Shown one piece after another: positions 42,396 to 51,175 of a stretch of 64,000 bases of DNA. The notes below the pieces were generated by a model. The model saw nothing but the letters and a program-made list of their open reading frames with translations, was not told the origin of the DNA and did not search any database. Positions within the stretch are counted from its first letter, which is position 1, and the number at the start of each line of letters is the position of its first letter. Source of the DNA: an uncultured Dorea sp. (lineage in GTDB: Bacteria; Bacillota; Clostridia; Lachnospirales; Lachnospiraceae); the NCBI GenBank assembly GCA_910585725.1, contig CAJUFA010000010.1, positions 46,690 to 110,689 on the forward strand, given 5' to 3'. The translations under genes and the position numbers were made by a program.

Positions 42396-42441
42396 TTGAA
42401 AATCTTTCATATATCATATAACAAAAATGAAAGATTTTCAA
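42396..42441 (-). promoter_or_regulatory. pyrBI promoter inside a 15-bp inverted repeat
   Basis: On the minus strand TTGAAA (42441-42436), 17 bp, TATGAT (42418-42413). The two arms of a perfect inverted repeat (TTGAAAATCTTTCAT, 42427-42441 and 42396-42410) start at the -35 box and end past the likely transcription start. This may be an operator for an unknown regulator. The -35 overlaps the stop codon of the upstream minus-strand gene. Confidence 0.65.
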
Positions 42442-42821
42442 TGTCTGTTGAGGATTTTTTCAAATAATAATCCGGCGCCGAACCAAAGAGGCGCATAATC
42501 CAGGCGGATCAGGCCGTTGATATTCAGAGGAGCTTCACTGTAATCCCAGGGGCAGGCTTCGAATTTCTTCAGGAATGAGCCGGTTATATATTCGCCGCAG
42601 AAGATGCAGCAGGTATATACGCCTCCACGCAGTAACAGGTTCTTTCCCTTGAGCAGTCTGCATAAGGGCGACAGGAAACTTGCCATACCATAGATGGGAA
42701 ACATCCAGATAGAAGTATTGCCGGTGAGTTTCGGATTCTCGTTGTGGAGAGAATGCAGTCCTGTAAAGAGGATTTCCATACACCATCCGGTGGTTCCGCA
42801 GGTCAAAAAATTATGCTTCAT
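42438..42821 (-). CDS. CmpB-like membrane protein (putative ABC transporter permease family)
   Basis: 127 residues with about three to four membrane segments. Fits the small clostridial family annotated as putative ABC permease (PF06541-like): an N-terminal CGTTGWCMEILFTG, then PIYGMASF, and WDYSEAPLNINGLIRLDYAPLW near the end. No ATPase partner is nearby and transport function is not established. Its stop codon lies inside the pyrBI promoter, so read-through could add to pyrBI transcription. Confidence 0.7.
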   Translation of the reverse strand: MKHNFLTCGTTGWCMEILFTGLHSLHNENPKLTGNTSIWMFPIYGMASFLSPLCRLLKGKNLLLRGGVYTCCIFCGEYITGSFLKKFEACPWDYSEAPLNINGLIRLDYAPLWFGAGLLFEKILNRH

Positions 42822-42845
42822 ATGGATAAGTATGTCAAAGAAAGG

Positions 42846-42874
42846 TAGATTTTATACAGAAAATATATTATAAT
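42846..42874 (+). promoter_or_regulatory. Possible pheA promoter
   Basis: TATAAT at 42869-42874 with a poor -35 (TAGATT at 42846). No T-box or Phe leader peptide was seen. Confidence 0.35.
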
Positions 42875-42918
42875 GCGTTCAGTGTAAGAGTTCAGGTGCG
42901 CCGGGAGGAGAAGGATAC

Positions 42919-44049
42919 ATGGCAGAGATAGAAGAATTAAGGGAACAACTGGATGAGGTGGACCGTAAGATCGCAGATTTATTCGAGCAGAGAATGCAGA
43001 TAGGCAGGGAATTGGGAGAGTGTAAGCTTCGAGGCGGTATCAAGATGATAGACCGCCAGAGAGAACGGGATAAGCTTGGGGATATGGTAAGCAGGGCTTC
43101 GACGGAATTCAATAAGAAAGGTATCCGAGAGCTTTTTGAACAGATGATGTCCATGAACCGTAAGGTAAATTACCAGCAGATGGTAGATGCCGGAGCCCTT
43201 GGGCGTCTCCCTTTTATCGGAGTAGATTCATTGAATGCAGAAGATGCGAGGATCGTTTTCCAGGGGACGGAAGGGGCTTACAGCCAGGCGGCGATGCAGT
43301 GTTACTTCGGGGAGAAGTGTAACAGTTTCTATGTGCCTCTATTCCGAGACGCCATGGAATCAATCGAGGAGGGGGCGGCGGATTTTGCGGTGCTGCCCAT
43401 TGAAAATTCCACGGCCGGCTCGGTGGATGAGATGTATGATTTGCTGGTGGAATTCGAGAACTATATCGTAGGCGAGACGATCATCCCTATTACTCATACG
43501 CTGGCGGGACTTCCGGGAACCCGGATTGCCGGGATTCAACGGGTGTATTCGAAGGGAATCGCATTGATGCAGGCGTCGAGGTTCCTGAACGAGCATAGTG
43601 AGTGGCAGCAGATCAGCGTGGCAAATACGGCGATTGCGGCCAGGAGGATTCGGGAAGAACAGGATAAAAGCCAGGTGGCCGTGTGCAGCGCATACGCAGC
43701 TAAGGTGCAGGGGCTTGAGGTATTGGAAGACAACATCAATGATAACCCTAATAATTCGACTCGCTTTATCGTGGTCACGAACCAGAAGATATTTTTGAAG
43801 AATGCGAAGAAGATCAGCATCTGCTTTGAAGTGCCTCACGAGAGCGGTTCGCTGTATCAGATTCTTTCACATATTATCTATAATGATCTGAATATGACCC
43901 GGATTGAGTCAAGACCCGTGGAAGGAAGGAACTGGGAGTATCGGTTTTTTGTTGATTTTGAAGGAAATCTGGCAGAGCCGGCAGTTAAGAATGCGATACG
44001 GGGGCTCAGGGAAGAGAGCAGGAGTCTTAGAATACTCGGGAATTATTAG
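42919..44049 (+). CDS. pheA: Bifunctional chorismate mutase/prephenate dehydratase
   Basis: 376 residues in three parts. 1-88 is an AroQ-type chorismate mutase (LREQLDEVDRKIADLFEQRM, DRQRERDKL). About 110-290 is prephenate dehydratase with GTEGAYSQAA, PIENSTAGSV and NNSTRFIVV. About 300-376 is a regulatory ACT domain with GSLYQIL and the Phe-binding ESRPV motif. Makes phenylpyruvate from chorismate and is expected to be inhibited by phenylalanine. RBS GGGAGGAGAAGG. Confidence 0.97.
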   Translation: MAEIEELREQLDEVDRKIADLFEQRMQIGRELGECKLRGGIKMIDRQRERDKLGDMVSRASTEFNKKGIRELFEQMMSMNRKVNYQQMVDAGALGRLPFIGVDSLNAEDARIVFQGTEGAYSQAAMQCYFGEKCNSFYVPLFRDAMESIEEGAADFAVLPIENSTAGSVDEMYDLLVEFENYIVGETIIPITHTLAGLPGTRIAGIQRVYSKGIALMQASRFLNEHSEWQQISVANTAIAARRIREEQDKSQVAVCSAYAAKVQGLEVLEDNINDNPNNSTRFIVVTNQKIFLKNAKKISICFEVPHESGSLYQILSHIIYNDLNMTRIESRPVEGRNWEYRFFVDFEGNLAEPAVKNAIRGLREESRSLRILGNY

Positions 44050-44085
44050 GACAAACACGCTCAGGCGCGGTATGGAAGGATGTAC

Positions 44086-45396
44086 ATGGAACGGGAGAAT
44101 AAGAATATGAGAATAAATGAATTAATGCTGTATAAACATATGGAGGACGGCCATATCCTTCAGGATATGGCATTTTTGATGGAGAATTATAAGAGTGATT
44201 ATTACAACCAGGAAGATTTGAAGGGATTATTGTATGAATGTGTCAACAGACTCCTGGAGATGGCAGTCAGCCATGGGTTCGAAGGAAATCTCTGGCATAA
44301 TTATCTTACGTATCTCCTGGCAAGCCATGAAAACGCTTACAGTACCTCCTGCGAGATCATAGGAGCGGTGGACGGCAGCATCAACGAGGTGGCGCTGCAT
44401 GATATCGAGATATTTAAAGAGTTATTCGACTATGATTTTTCAGAACTTCAGGATGTCTTAGGGGCAGGCTGCCTGCCTGTGATCTTTGATTATCAGGGAG
44501 TCAAGGGGCATGGCAAAGTGTTCAATAAGAGGATTCGGGACAGAATCTGCGACCTGGGCCGCAGCCTTGCGAAGGCGGAGGACCCGGTGGGGTTCAAGGA
44601 TACGGTGACCCAGTTCTATCAGGAATTCGGGGTAGGGAAATTAGGGCTTCACAAGGCGTTCCGGATAGAACATAAAGAAGACGGAGTGAGGATCGTCCCG
44701 ATTACAAAGATCGCGCATGTACATCTTGACGACCTGGTTGGTTATGAGATCCCGAAGAAGAAACTGATTACCAATACAGAAGCATTTATAGAAGGGAAAA
44801 AGGCGAATAACTGTCTGTTGTTCGGCGATGCAGGAACAGGAAAATCCTCTTCCATCAAAGCGATACTGAATCAGTATTATGACCGGGGACTTAGGATGAT
44901 CGAGGTATATAAGCATCAGTTCCAGGACCTTAATGATATCATTGCCCAGATCAAGAACCGTAATTATAAGTTTATCATCTATATGGACGATCTGTCCTTT
45001 GAAGAATTCGAGATTGAGTATAAATATCTGAAAGCGGTGATCGAAGGAGGTTTGGAGAGACGGCCGGAAAACGTGCTGATCTACGCCACGTCCAACAGAC
45101 GTCATCTGATCCGGGAGACGTTTAAGGACAAAGCCGATCGGGACGAGGAGCTTCATACCAATGATACGGTTCAGGAGAAATTATCGTTGGTGGCTCGGTT
45201 TGGGGTGACGATTTACTTCGGCAAACCGGCGAAGAAGGAGTTTCAGGAGATCGTGCGCCGGCTTGCGCAGAGGAATGGAATAGATATGCCGGAGGAGGAA
45301 TTGCTGGGGGAAGCAAATAAGTGGGAATTAAGCCACGGCGGTTTATCCGGCCGGACTGCGCAGCAGTTTATAGATTATCTGTCGGGACTTAAGTAA
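44086..45396 (+). CDS. DUF815 family AAA+ ATPase
   Basis: 436 residues. The N-terminal 190 residues are helical; the AAA+ domain starts at about 195 with Walker A LFGDAGTGKSSS, Walker B FIIYMDDLSFEE and a sensor region YATSNRRHLIRE. This is the DUF815 family of unknown function. ATG at 44086 follows GGAAGGA; ATG 44080 lies too close to it and ATG 44107 is possible. Encoded 36 bp after pheA and closed by a terminator. Confidence 0.88.
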   Translation: MERENKNMRINELMLYKHMEDGHILQDMAFLMENYKSDYYNQEDLKGLLYECVNRLLEMAVSHGFEGNLWHNYLTYLLASHENAYSTSCEIIGAVDGSINEVALHDIEIFKELFDYDFSELQDVLGAGCLPVIFDYQGVKGHGKVFNKRIRDRICDLGRSLAKAEDPVGFKDTVTQFYQEFGVGKLGLHKAFRIEHKEDGVRIVPITKIAHVHLDDLVGYEIPKKKLITNTEAFIEGKKANNCLLFGDAGTGKSSSIKAILNQYYDRGLRMIEVYKHQFQDLNDIIAQIKNRNYKFIIYMDDLSFEEFEIEYKYLKAVIEGGLERRPENVLIYATSNRRHLIRETFKDKADRDEELHTNDTVQEKLSLVARFGVTIYFGKPAKKEFQEIVRRLAQRNGIDMPEEELLGEANKWELSHGGLSGRTAQQFIDYLSGLK

Positions 45397-45412
45397 AAGA
45401 ATTGCCGTTCTA

Positions 45413-45446
45413 AAAAAGCGTGCAGGGTTAATCCTGCACGCTTTTT
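45413..45446. terminator. Bidirectional terminator
   Basis: AAAAAGCGTGCAGG pairs with CCTGCACGCTTTTT around GTTAAT. It serves the DUF815 gene on the plus strand and rqcH on the minus strand; the rqcH stop codon lies in the loop. Confidence 0.9.
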
Positions 45447-47167
45447 ATCTCGGAGATGTCGGAATCTATCACCAGAGAATAATTCGTGTAATATACGACG
45501 AAACCGGGTTTTGCCCCGTTTGGTTTCTTGACATGCTTTTTCTCTACATAATCGATCTCGACTTTGTCGCTGCCCCGGTTCTTAGAATAATAGGCCGCCA
45601 GCCGTCCGGCTTCTTCAAAGGTTCGGTCAGGAAGTTCGTCTCCGTTTGTTTTTACAATTACGTGGGAACCGGGCGCGTCTTTCGCATGAAACCACCAGTC
45701 GTTCCCCGTGGCGAAGGAAAAGGTCAGCTCATCGTTCTGCAGGTTGTTCTTACCTACATACATATGATAACCGTCGCCGGATACATAGTGCATAGGCCGG
45801 CTGTTAAGCTTTACTTTCTTTTTGGCTGCTTTTCTGCGGATATATCCGCTCTGTACCAGCTCTTCTTTAATCTGAGCCAGGTCGGCTTCGTTCATGGCGA
45901 TATCCAGCGCGTTGCTGATGGATTCCAGATACCGGATGTCTTCGGAAGTTTCCTTGATTAATTTTGTTAGAGCTTCGAAGGTTCGTTTCTGCTTATTGTA
46001 TCTGGAAAAATACCTTTGCGAATTTTCCTGGGGAGTCAGGACGGGATCCAGAGGAATCGTGATCTCCGTATCCGTATAGTAGTTCAGAGCGGTAAGTTCT
46101 TTAGAACCGGAGGGAAGGCCGTATCCATAGATATTGATCAGCTCTCCGTAGACCTTGTATTTATCACGATTCTCCGTATCTTTAAGCTGTCTTGACTGCA
46201 GGTCGTGTTTCTTACGGCTGCGCTCCAGCGCCGTCTGTACGACATGGCGCAGATCCGTACTTTTTTGCCGTATCCTTGTCAGGGTATTCTTATCGGCGTA
46301 GTAGGTCTTTAAGACCTGTGAGATAGAATCGAATTTCTTTGTATTATAGTGTGCGTAGTGTGACAGCAAGACCGCGCAGAATTCTTTTGGATTCTTCCCG
46401 TCGTAATAGATCACGGGACGGTAATCTCCGGATCTTATCTGTTCCATATAATAAGAAAATTGCCTGTAGAGGTGTGTGAGGCTGTCCTCCGTCAGATCCG
46501 GAGCGGTTACCTGAGAATCTACTCCTGCCAGAGCGCAGATTTCTTCAGCCACGACGGGGCTGATCCCCGTGAAGCTGGTATAGATTGCTTTTCCAAGCTT
46601 TGCGGGCTTGTGCAGCAGGACTTCCCGGAAATCTTCCAAGCTTATGCTGAGAGGATCCTTTTTTTCCATAGTATCCGGAATAAAATACGGTCTTCCGGGC
46701 AGAACTTCCCGCACGGAACTCATCTGCGCGTTCACATGTTTGATACTGTCGATTATCGTCTCTTTCTCATCACAGAAGATGATATTACTGTGTTTGCCCA
46801 TGATCTCGACGATCAGTTTCTTTTGGCACAGGTCTCCGAGTTCATCCAGATGTTCGATTTCCAGACGGATGATCCGCTCTAAGCCAGGCTGCGAGACGTT
46901 AGTGATCCGTCCGTTTCCGATATGTTTCCGAAGAAGCATGCAGAAGTTGGGCGCGGTCATAGGGCTTGGCTTGTTCTCGTCTGTCAGATATATAAGAGGA
47001 AGCGAGGCGCTGGCTGAGATATAGAGCCTGTTCGCGCCTGCAGGCGTCTTGATGGTGAGCAGCAGCTCGTCCGCTTCCGGCTGTGCAATCTTGGTAATCC
47101 GTCCGCCTGTCAGGGCGGCGCTTAGCTCCTGTGCGACGGCGGCGACAGTAATTCCGTCAAATGCCAT
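45428..47167 (-). CDS. rqcH: RqcH/NFACT ribosome quality control protein
   Basis: 579 residues with the NFACT layout: N-terminal NFACT-N domain (MAFDGITVAAVAQEL to about 200), HhH and coiled-coil middle (about 250-430) and C-terminal NFACT-R domain with NDWWFHAKDAPGSHVIVK. RqcH binds stalled 50S subunits and adds poly-alanine tails to the nascent chain. Older names are FbpA or fibronectin-binding protein. Start at 47167 fits AAAGGAA on the minus strand; an upstream in-frame ATG is not supported. Confidence 0.95.
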   Translation of the reverse strand: MAFDGITVAAVAQELSAALTGGRITKIAQPEADELLLTIKTPAGANRLYISASASLPLIYLTDENKPSPMTAPNFCMLLRKHIGNGRITNVSQPGLERIIRLEIEHLDELGDLCQKKLIVEIMGKHSNIIFCDEKETIIDSIKHVNAQMSSVREVLPGRPYFIPDTMEKKDPLSISLEDFREVLLHKPAKLGKAIYTSFTGISPVVAEEICALAGVDSQVTAPDLTEDSLTHLYRQFSYYMEQIRSGDYRPVIYYDGKNPKEFCAVLLSHYAHYNTKKFDSISQVLKTYYADKNTLTRIRQKSTDLRHVVQTALERSRKKHDLQSRQLKDTENRDKYKVYGELINIYGYGLPSGSKELTALNYYTDTEITIPLDPVLTPQENSQRYFSRYNKQKRTFEALTKLIKETSEDIRYLESISNALDIAMNEADLAQIKEELVQSGYIRRKAAKKKVKLNSRPMHYVSGDGYHMYVGKNNLQNDELTFSFATGNDWWFHAKDAPGSHVIVKTNGDELPDRTFEEAGRLAAYYSKNRGSDKVEIDYVEKKHVKKPNGAKPGFVVYYTNYSLVIDSDISEIKSVQD

Positions 47168-47303
47168 AATTAGATTCCTTTCTTTCATGAAAAAGGTCGC
47201 TTTTCACAGCTTTGTCAACATACTTCCGGTTCAATCTGCGTACGCTGCATGGATGTGAAAAGTAACGGAAAAAGTTTTAGGTTGCCACAATAGTATATCA
47301 TGG

Positions 47304-47332
47304 TTGACGCAATTTGCCAAATGTCTTATAAT
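47304..47332 (+). promoter_or_regulatory. Promoter of the yicC-gmk-rpoZ run
   Basis: TTGACG (47304-47309), 17-bp spacer, TATAAT (47327-47332), 33 bp before the gene. One of the best promoters in the window. Confidence 0.8.
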
Positions 47333-47364
47333 GTAACCAAAAATATCTGGGAAGGGTTCGTATC

Positions 47365-48246
47365 ATGATTAAAAGTATGACAGGGTTCGGGCGCTGTGAG
47401 ATATCCGACGGGGAACGGAAGTTTACCGTAGAGATGAAGGGGGTAAACCACCGTTATCTGGATGTCAATATCCGTATGCCGAAGAAACTGAATTATTTCG
47501 AGACTGCAATCCGTAACTTTTTAAAGCAGAGCGTTCAGCGCGGAAAGGTAGATCTCTTTATCACATATGAGGATCTGAGCGAGAGCCAGGTATCGCTTCG
47601 GTATAATGAAGCGCTTGCCGGGGAATATCTGATGTATCTGAGGCAGATCGGAGAGAAGTTCTCGTTGGAGAATGATATTCGGGTATCTACTTTATCAAGG
47701 TATCCGGAGGTATTGACCATGGAAGAACGGGTGGTCGATGAAGAGGAGTTGTGGAACGGTCTTAAGAAAGCGCTTCATGGGGCGACCGAGCGTTTCGTGG
47801 AGACAAGGGTTCTGGAAGGGGAGCGTCTGAAGGAGGATATTGTCAGTAAACTGGACAAGATGTTGGAGCTGACAGCATATATTGAGGAGCGGTCGCCGAA
47901 GATTGTAGCGGAGTACAGAGAGAAGCTGGAGAATAAAGTGAAAGAGCTTCTTGCCGATACACAGATGGAAGAGGGAAGGATCGCCGCGGAGGTTGTGATA
48001 TTTGCCGATAAGATTTGTACGGACGAAGAGATAGTAAGGCTTAAGAGTCATGTCATACATATGAAGGAGACGTTGTTGTCAGATGAGAACGGGATCGGAC
48101 GCAAGCTGGATTTTATCGCCCAGGAGATGAACCGCGAGGCGAACACGATCCTCTCAAAAGCGAACGACCTGGAGATATCCAACGTTGGGATAGATCTTAA
48201 GACGGAGATTGAGAAAGTAAGAGAACAGATTCAGAATATTGAATAA
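47365..48246 (+). CDS. YicC/YloC family endoribonuclease
   Basis: 293 residues, full length. N-terminal MIKSMTGFGR and VEMKGVNHRYLDVN are the family signature; the C-terminal DUF1732 part includes KADELIE-like SPKIVAEYREKL and GRKLDFIAQEMNREANT. YicC-type proteins are ring-shaped RNases. In many Firmicutes it is followed by remA and gmk; here gmk follows directly after 17 bp. Confidence 0.95.
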   Translation: MIKSMTGFGRCEISDGERKFTVEMKGVNHRYLDVNIRMPKKLNYFETAIRNFLKQSVQRGKVDLFITYEDLSESQVSLRYNEALAGEYLMYLRQIGEKFSLENDIRVSTLSRYPEVLTMEERVVDEEELWNGLKKALHGATERFVETRVLEGERLKEDIVSKLDKMLELTAYIEERSPKIVAEYREKLENKVKELLADTQMEEGRIAAEVVIFADKICTDEEIVRLKSHVIHMKETLLSDENGIGRKLDFIAQEMNREANTILSKANDLEISNVGIDLKTEIEKVREQIQNIE

Positions 48247-48263
48247 CGAATGGGGACGAGCCT

Positions 48264-48884
48264 ATGGATGGAAGAGGAATACTTATTGTGGTATCCGGAT
48301 TTTCAGGGTCCGGCAAGGGTACGATCATGAATGAGATCATACGCAGATATAATAATTATGCGTTGTCTGTCTCGGCGACAACCAGGAATCCGCGGCCGGG
48401 AGAGACGGAGGGGAAGGAATATTTTTTCAAATCTGTGGAAGAATTTGAAAAAATGATTGCGAAAGATGAATTGATAGAGTATGCTAGATACGTGGACAAT
48501 TACTATGGGACTCCCCGGGCGTACGTGGAAGAACAGTTAGAGGCCGGGAAGGATGTTATCCTGGAGATAGAGATCCAGGGGGCGATAAAGGTGAAGGAGA
48601 AGTTTCCGGATACATTGCTTTTGTTTGTGACTCCGCCTACGGCAGAGGAACTGAGGAAGCGTCTGGTGGGCCGGGGAACCGAGACGATGGACGTGATTGA
48701 TTTCCGCATGAAGCGTGCGAAAGAAGAGTCTCTGGGCATGGATCGATACGATTATCTGATTATCAACGACGTGTTGGAGGATTGTGTGGAGGAGATGCAC
48801 CGGATTATTCAGGGAGAGCACAGAAGAAGTTTTCGTAATCAGGCATTTATAGAGCATATGAAAGAAGAGTTGAAAGGAGAATAA
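48264..48884 (+). CDS. gmk: Guanylate kinase
   Basis: 206 residues. Phosphorylates GMP to GDP with ATP. P-loop SGFSGSGKGT at about 12-21, GMP-binding TRNPRPGETEGKEYFF at about 40-55 and the lid RLVGRGTET. Sits between yicC and rpoZ with 4 bp to rpoZ, the usual order. Confidence 0.97.
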   Translation: MDGRGILIVVSGFSGSGKGTIMNEIIRRYNNYALSVSATTRNPRPGETEGKEYFFKSVEEFEKMIAKDELIEYARYVDNYYGTPRAYVEEQLEAGKDVILEIEIQGAIKVKEKFPDTLLLFVTPPTAEELRKRLVGRGTETMDVIDFRMKRAKEESLGMDRYDYLIINDVLEDCVEEMHRIIQGEHRRSFRNQAFIEHMKEELKGE

Positions 48885-48888
48885 TTGT

Positions 48889-49155
48889 ATGCTGCACCCA
48901 TCTTATACAGATTTGATGAAAGTAGTGAATAAAGATGTAGAAGAAGGAGAGACAAAGGTGGTTAACAGCCGTTATTCTATCGTTATGGCGACCGCGAAGA
49001 GGGCAAGAGAGCTCATCGACGGAGTCATGCCGATGGTGGCGGTAAAAGACGGCGAGAAACCGTTGTCGGTTGCAATCGATGAATTGAACCAGGCTAAGAT
49101 CAAAGTGATCGGTGAAGAAGAGAATGAGCAGCAGAGTGTAGCCGAGGCTGAATAA
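48889..49155 (+). CDS. rpoZ: RNA polymerase omega subunit
   Basis: 88 residues. Helps assemble RNA polymerase around the beta' subunit. The family motif NSRYSIVMATAKRARELIDG lies at about 26-45. RBS AAAGGAGA overlaps the end of gmk. Followed by a terminator. Confidence 0.95.
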   Translation: MLHPSYTDLMKVVNKDVEEGETKVVNSRYSIVMATAKRARELIDGVMPMVAVKDGEKPLSVAIDELNQAKIKVIGEEENEQQSVAEAE

Positions 49156-49182
49156 GAGCCTTGCACAATCTGAATAGATGTG

Positions 49183-49212
49183 GGCAGATGCCGGGAGGTA
49201 TCTGCCTTTCTT
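49183..49212 (+). terminator. Terminator after rpoZ
   Basis: GGCAGATGCC pairs with GGTATCTGCC (one G-T pair) around a GGGA loop, followed by TTTCTT. Confidence 0.75.
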
Positions 49213-49307
49213 CAAAGTGTATGCCGGATTGTGGGAATGAATTTTCCGGCATATTCTGGGAGGATTGTCTGCGGGCGCGGACATTTCTTGAGAGAAAGGA
49301 GTAACGG

Positions 49308-50633
49308 ATGAATATATTGTTTGTATCCCTTGGGTGTGACAAGAATCTGGTAGATTCGGAATTCATGCTTGGTCTGCTTGATGCAAAGGGATATCGGATC
49401 GTGGACGAAGAACAGGAAGCGGATGTGATTGTGGTCAATACCTGTTGTTTCATTCATGACGCGAAGGAAGAGAGTATTCAGACTATCCTTGAGATGGCGG
49501 AATACAAAAACGAAGGACGGTTAAAGGCGCTTATCGTTACAGGTTGTCTTGCTCAGAGATACCAGCAGGAGATACTTGAGGAGATCCCGGAGGTAGACGC
49601 CGTTCTTGGGACCACGTCTTACGACAGGATCGTTGCGGCGATCGAGGAAGCGCTGGCAGGGAACGGGCATGTGGAACTTGCAGACATCAACGCTTTGCCG
49701 CTGGTGGAAGAGAAGAGGCTTTTGACGACCGGAGGGCATTATGCATATCTGAAGATCGCGGAAGGCTGTGATAAACATTGCACGTATTGTATTATCCCGA
49801 AGATTCGGGGGAACTATAGAAGTGTCCCTATGGAGCGACTCATAAAAGAGGCGGGAGATCTGGCGGAACAAGGTGTGAAGGAATTGATCCTGGTGGCTCA
49901 GGAGACGACTTTGTATGGCGCGGATCTCTATGGAGAGAAGTCTCTTCACAGATTGCTCAGGGAGCTGTGTAAGATTCAGGGGATCCGCTGGATACGGCTT
50001 CTTTACTGTTATCCGGAGGAGATCTATGACGGATTGATACAGGTGATGAAGGAAGAGAAGAAGATATGCCATTATCTGGATCTTCCGATCCAGCATGCCA
50101 GCGACGAGATTTTAAAAAGAATGGGAAGAAGGACGTCAAGGGAGCAGTTGGAGGATACGATAGGCAGACTCAGGAAAGAGATACCGGATATTACGATCCG
50201 TACGACTCTGATCACCGGATTTCCGGGGGAGACCAGGGAGCAGCATGAGGAATTGGCGGAGTTCGTGGACAGAATGGAATTCGACAGACTGGGAGTATTT
50301 ACTTATTCGCCTGAAGAGGGTACGCCGGCGGCGGATATGCCGGATCAGATACCGGAGGAGATTAAGGAAGAGCGCCGGGCGGAGCTGATGGAGCTGCAGC
50401 AGGAAATTGTGTTCGATCAGGCAGAAGAGATGACCGGAAGAGAGTTCCTGGTAATGATAGAGGGAAAAGTGGCAGATGAGGACGTATACGTGGGAAGGAC
50501 GTACAGGGATGCGCCGAATGTGGACGGACTCATCTTCATCAATACGGAAGAGGAACTGATGTCCGGAGATTTTGCGAAGGTGAAAGTAAACGGAGCATCA
50601 GAATATGATTTGATAGGAGAGTTGATAGTATGA
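49308..50633 (+). CDS. rimO: Ribosomal protein S12 methylthiotransferase RimO
   Basis: 441 residues. Radical SAM methylthiotransferase that modifies an Asp of ribosomal protein S12. N-terminal cluster Cys10, Cys46 and Cys80; radical SAM cluster CDKHCTYC (Cys154, Cys158, Cys161); C-terminal TRAM domain. The N-terminal SLGCDKNLVDSE distinguishes RimO from MiaB. Its end overlaps pgsA by 4 bp (ATGA). Confidence 0.96.
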   Translation: MNILFVSLGCDKNLVDSEFMLGLLDAKGYRIVDEEQEADVIVVNTCCFIHDAKEESIQTILEMAEYKNEGRLKALIVTGCLAQRYQQEILEEIPEVDAVLGTTSYDRIVAAIEEALAGNGHVELADINALPLVEEKRLLTTGGHYAYLKIAEGCDKHCTYCIIPKIRGNYRSVPMERLIKEAGDLAEQGVKELILVAQETTLYGADLYGEKSLHRLLRELCKIQGIRWIRLLYCYPEEIYDGLIQVMKEEKKICHYLDLPIQHASDEILKRMGRRTSREQLEDTIGRLRKEIPDITIRTTLITGFPGETREQHEELAEFVDRMEFDRLGVFTYSPEEGTPAADMPDQIPEEIKEERRAELMELQQEIVFDQAEEMTGREFLVMIEGKVADEDVYVGRTYRDAPNVDGLIFINTEEELMSGDFAKVKVNGASEYDLIGELIV

Positions 50634-51172
50634 ATTTGCCAAATAAGTTAACAGTATCAAGGGTGATCATGGTACCTTTTTTTGTATTCTTTATGTTGAC
50701 AGATGTGGGAGGAGCAGCGAATAAGTGGATCGCGCTGGCGCTTTTCTGTGCTGCAAGTCTTACGGATATGCTGGACGGAAAGATTGCCCGTGCAAGGAAT
50801 CTGGTGACGAACTTCGGAAAGTTTATGGATCCGCTTGCGGATAAGCTGTTGGTATGTTCGGCTATGATATGCCTGATTCCTTCCGGAGATCTGGAAGCGT
50901 GGTTTGTGATTCTGATCATCGCGAGGGAATTTATTATCAGCGGATTCCGTCTGGTGGCTTCAGATAACGGGATTGTGATCGCGGCAAGCTATTGGGGAAA
51001 ATTCAAGACCGTATCCCAAATGGCGATGATTATTGTGCTGATTGCAGATTTTGGCGGCGTGTTTGATATGATTGGAATGGCGCTGATATGGGTATCCTTA
51101 ATATTGACCGTAGTATCTTTGATTGATTATGTAGCGAAGAACATACAGGTATTGACACAAGGAGGTATGTAG
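50630..51172 (+). CDS. pgsA: CDP-diacylglycerol-glycerol-3-phosphate 3-phosphatidyltransferase
   Basis: 180 residues, about five membrane helices. Makes phosphatidylglycerol phosphate. The CDP-alcohol phosphotransferase motif DGKIARARN...GKFMDPLADK is complete, with its three Asp residues. Translationally coupled to rimO and 3 bp before cinA. Confidence 0.95.
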   Translation: MNLPNKLTVSRVIMVPFFVFFMLTDVGGAANKWIALALFCAASLTDMLDGKIARARNLVTNFGKFMDPLADKLLVCSAMICLIPSGDLEAWFVILIIAREFIISGFRLVASDNGIVIAASYWGKFKTVSQMAMIIVLIADFGGVFDMIGMALIWVSLILTVVSLIDYVAKNIQVLTQGGM

Positions 51173-51175
51173 AGT

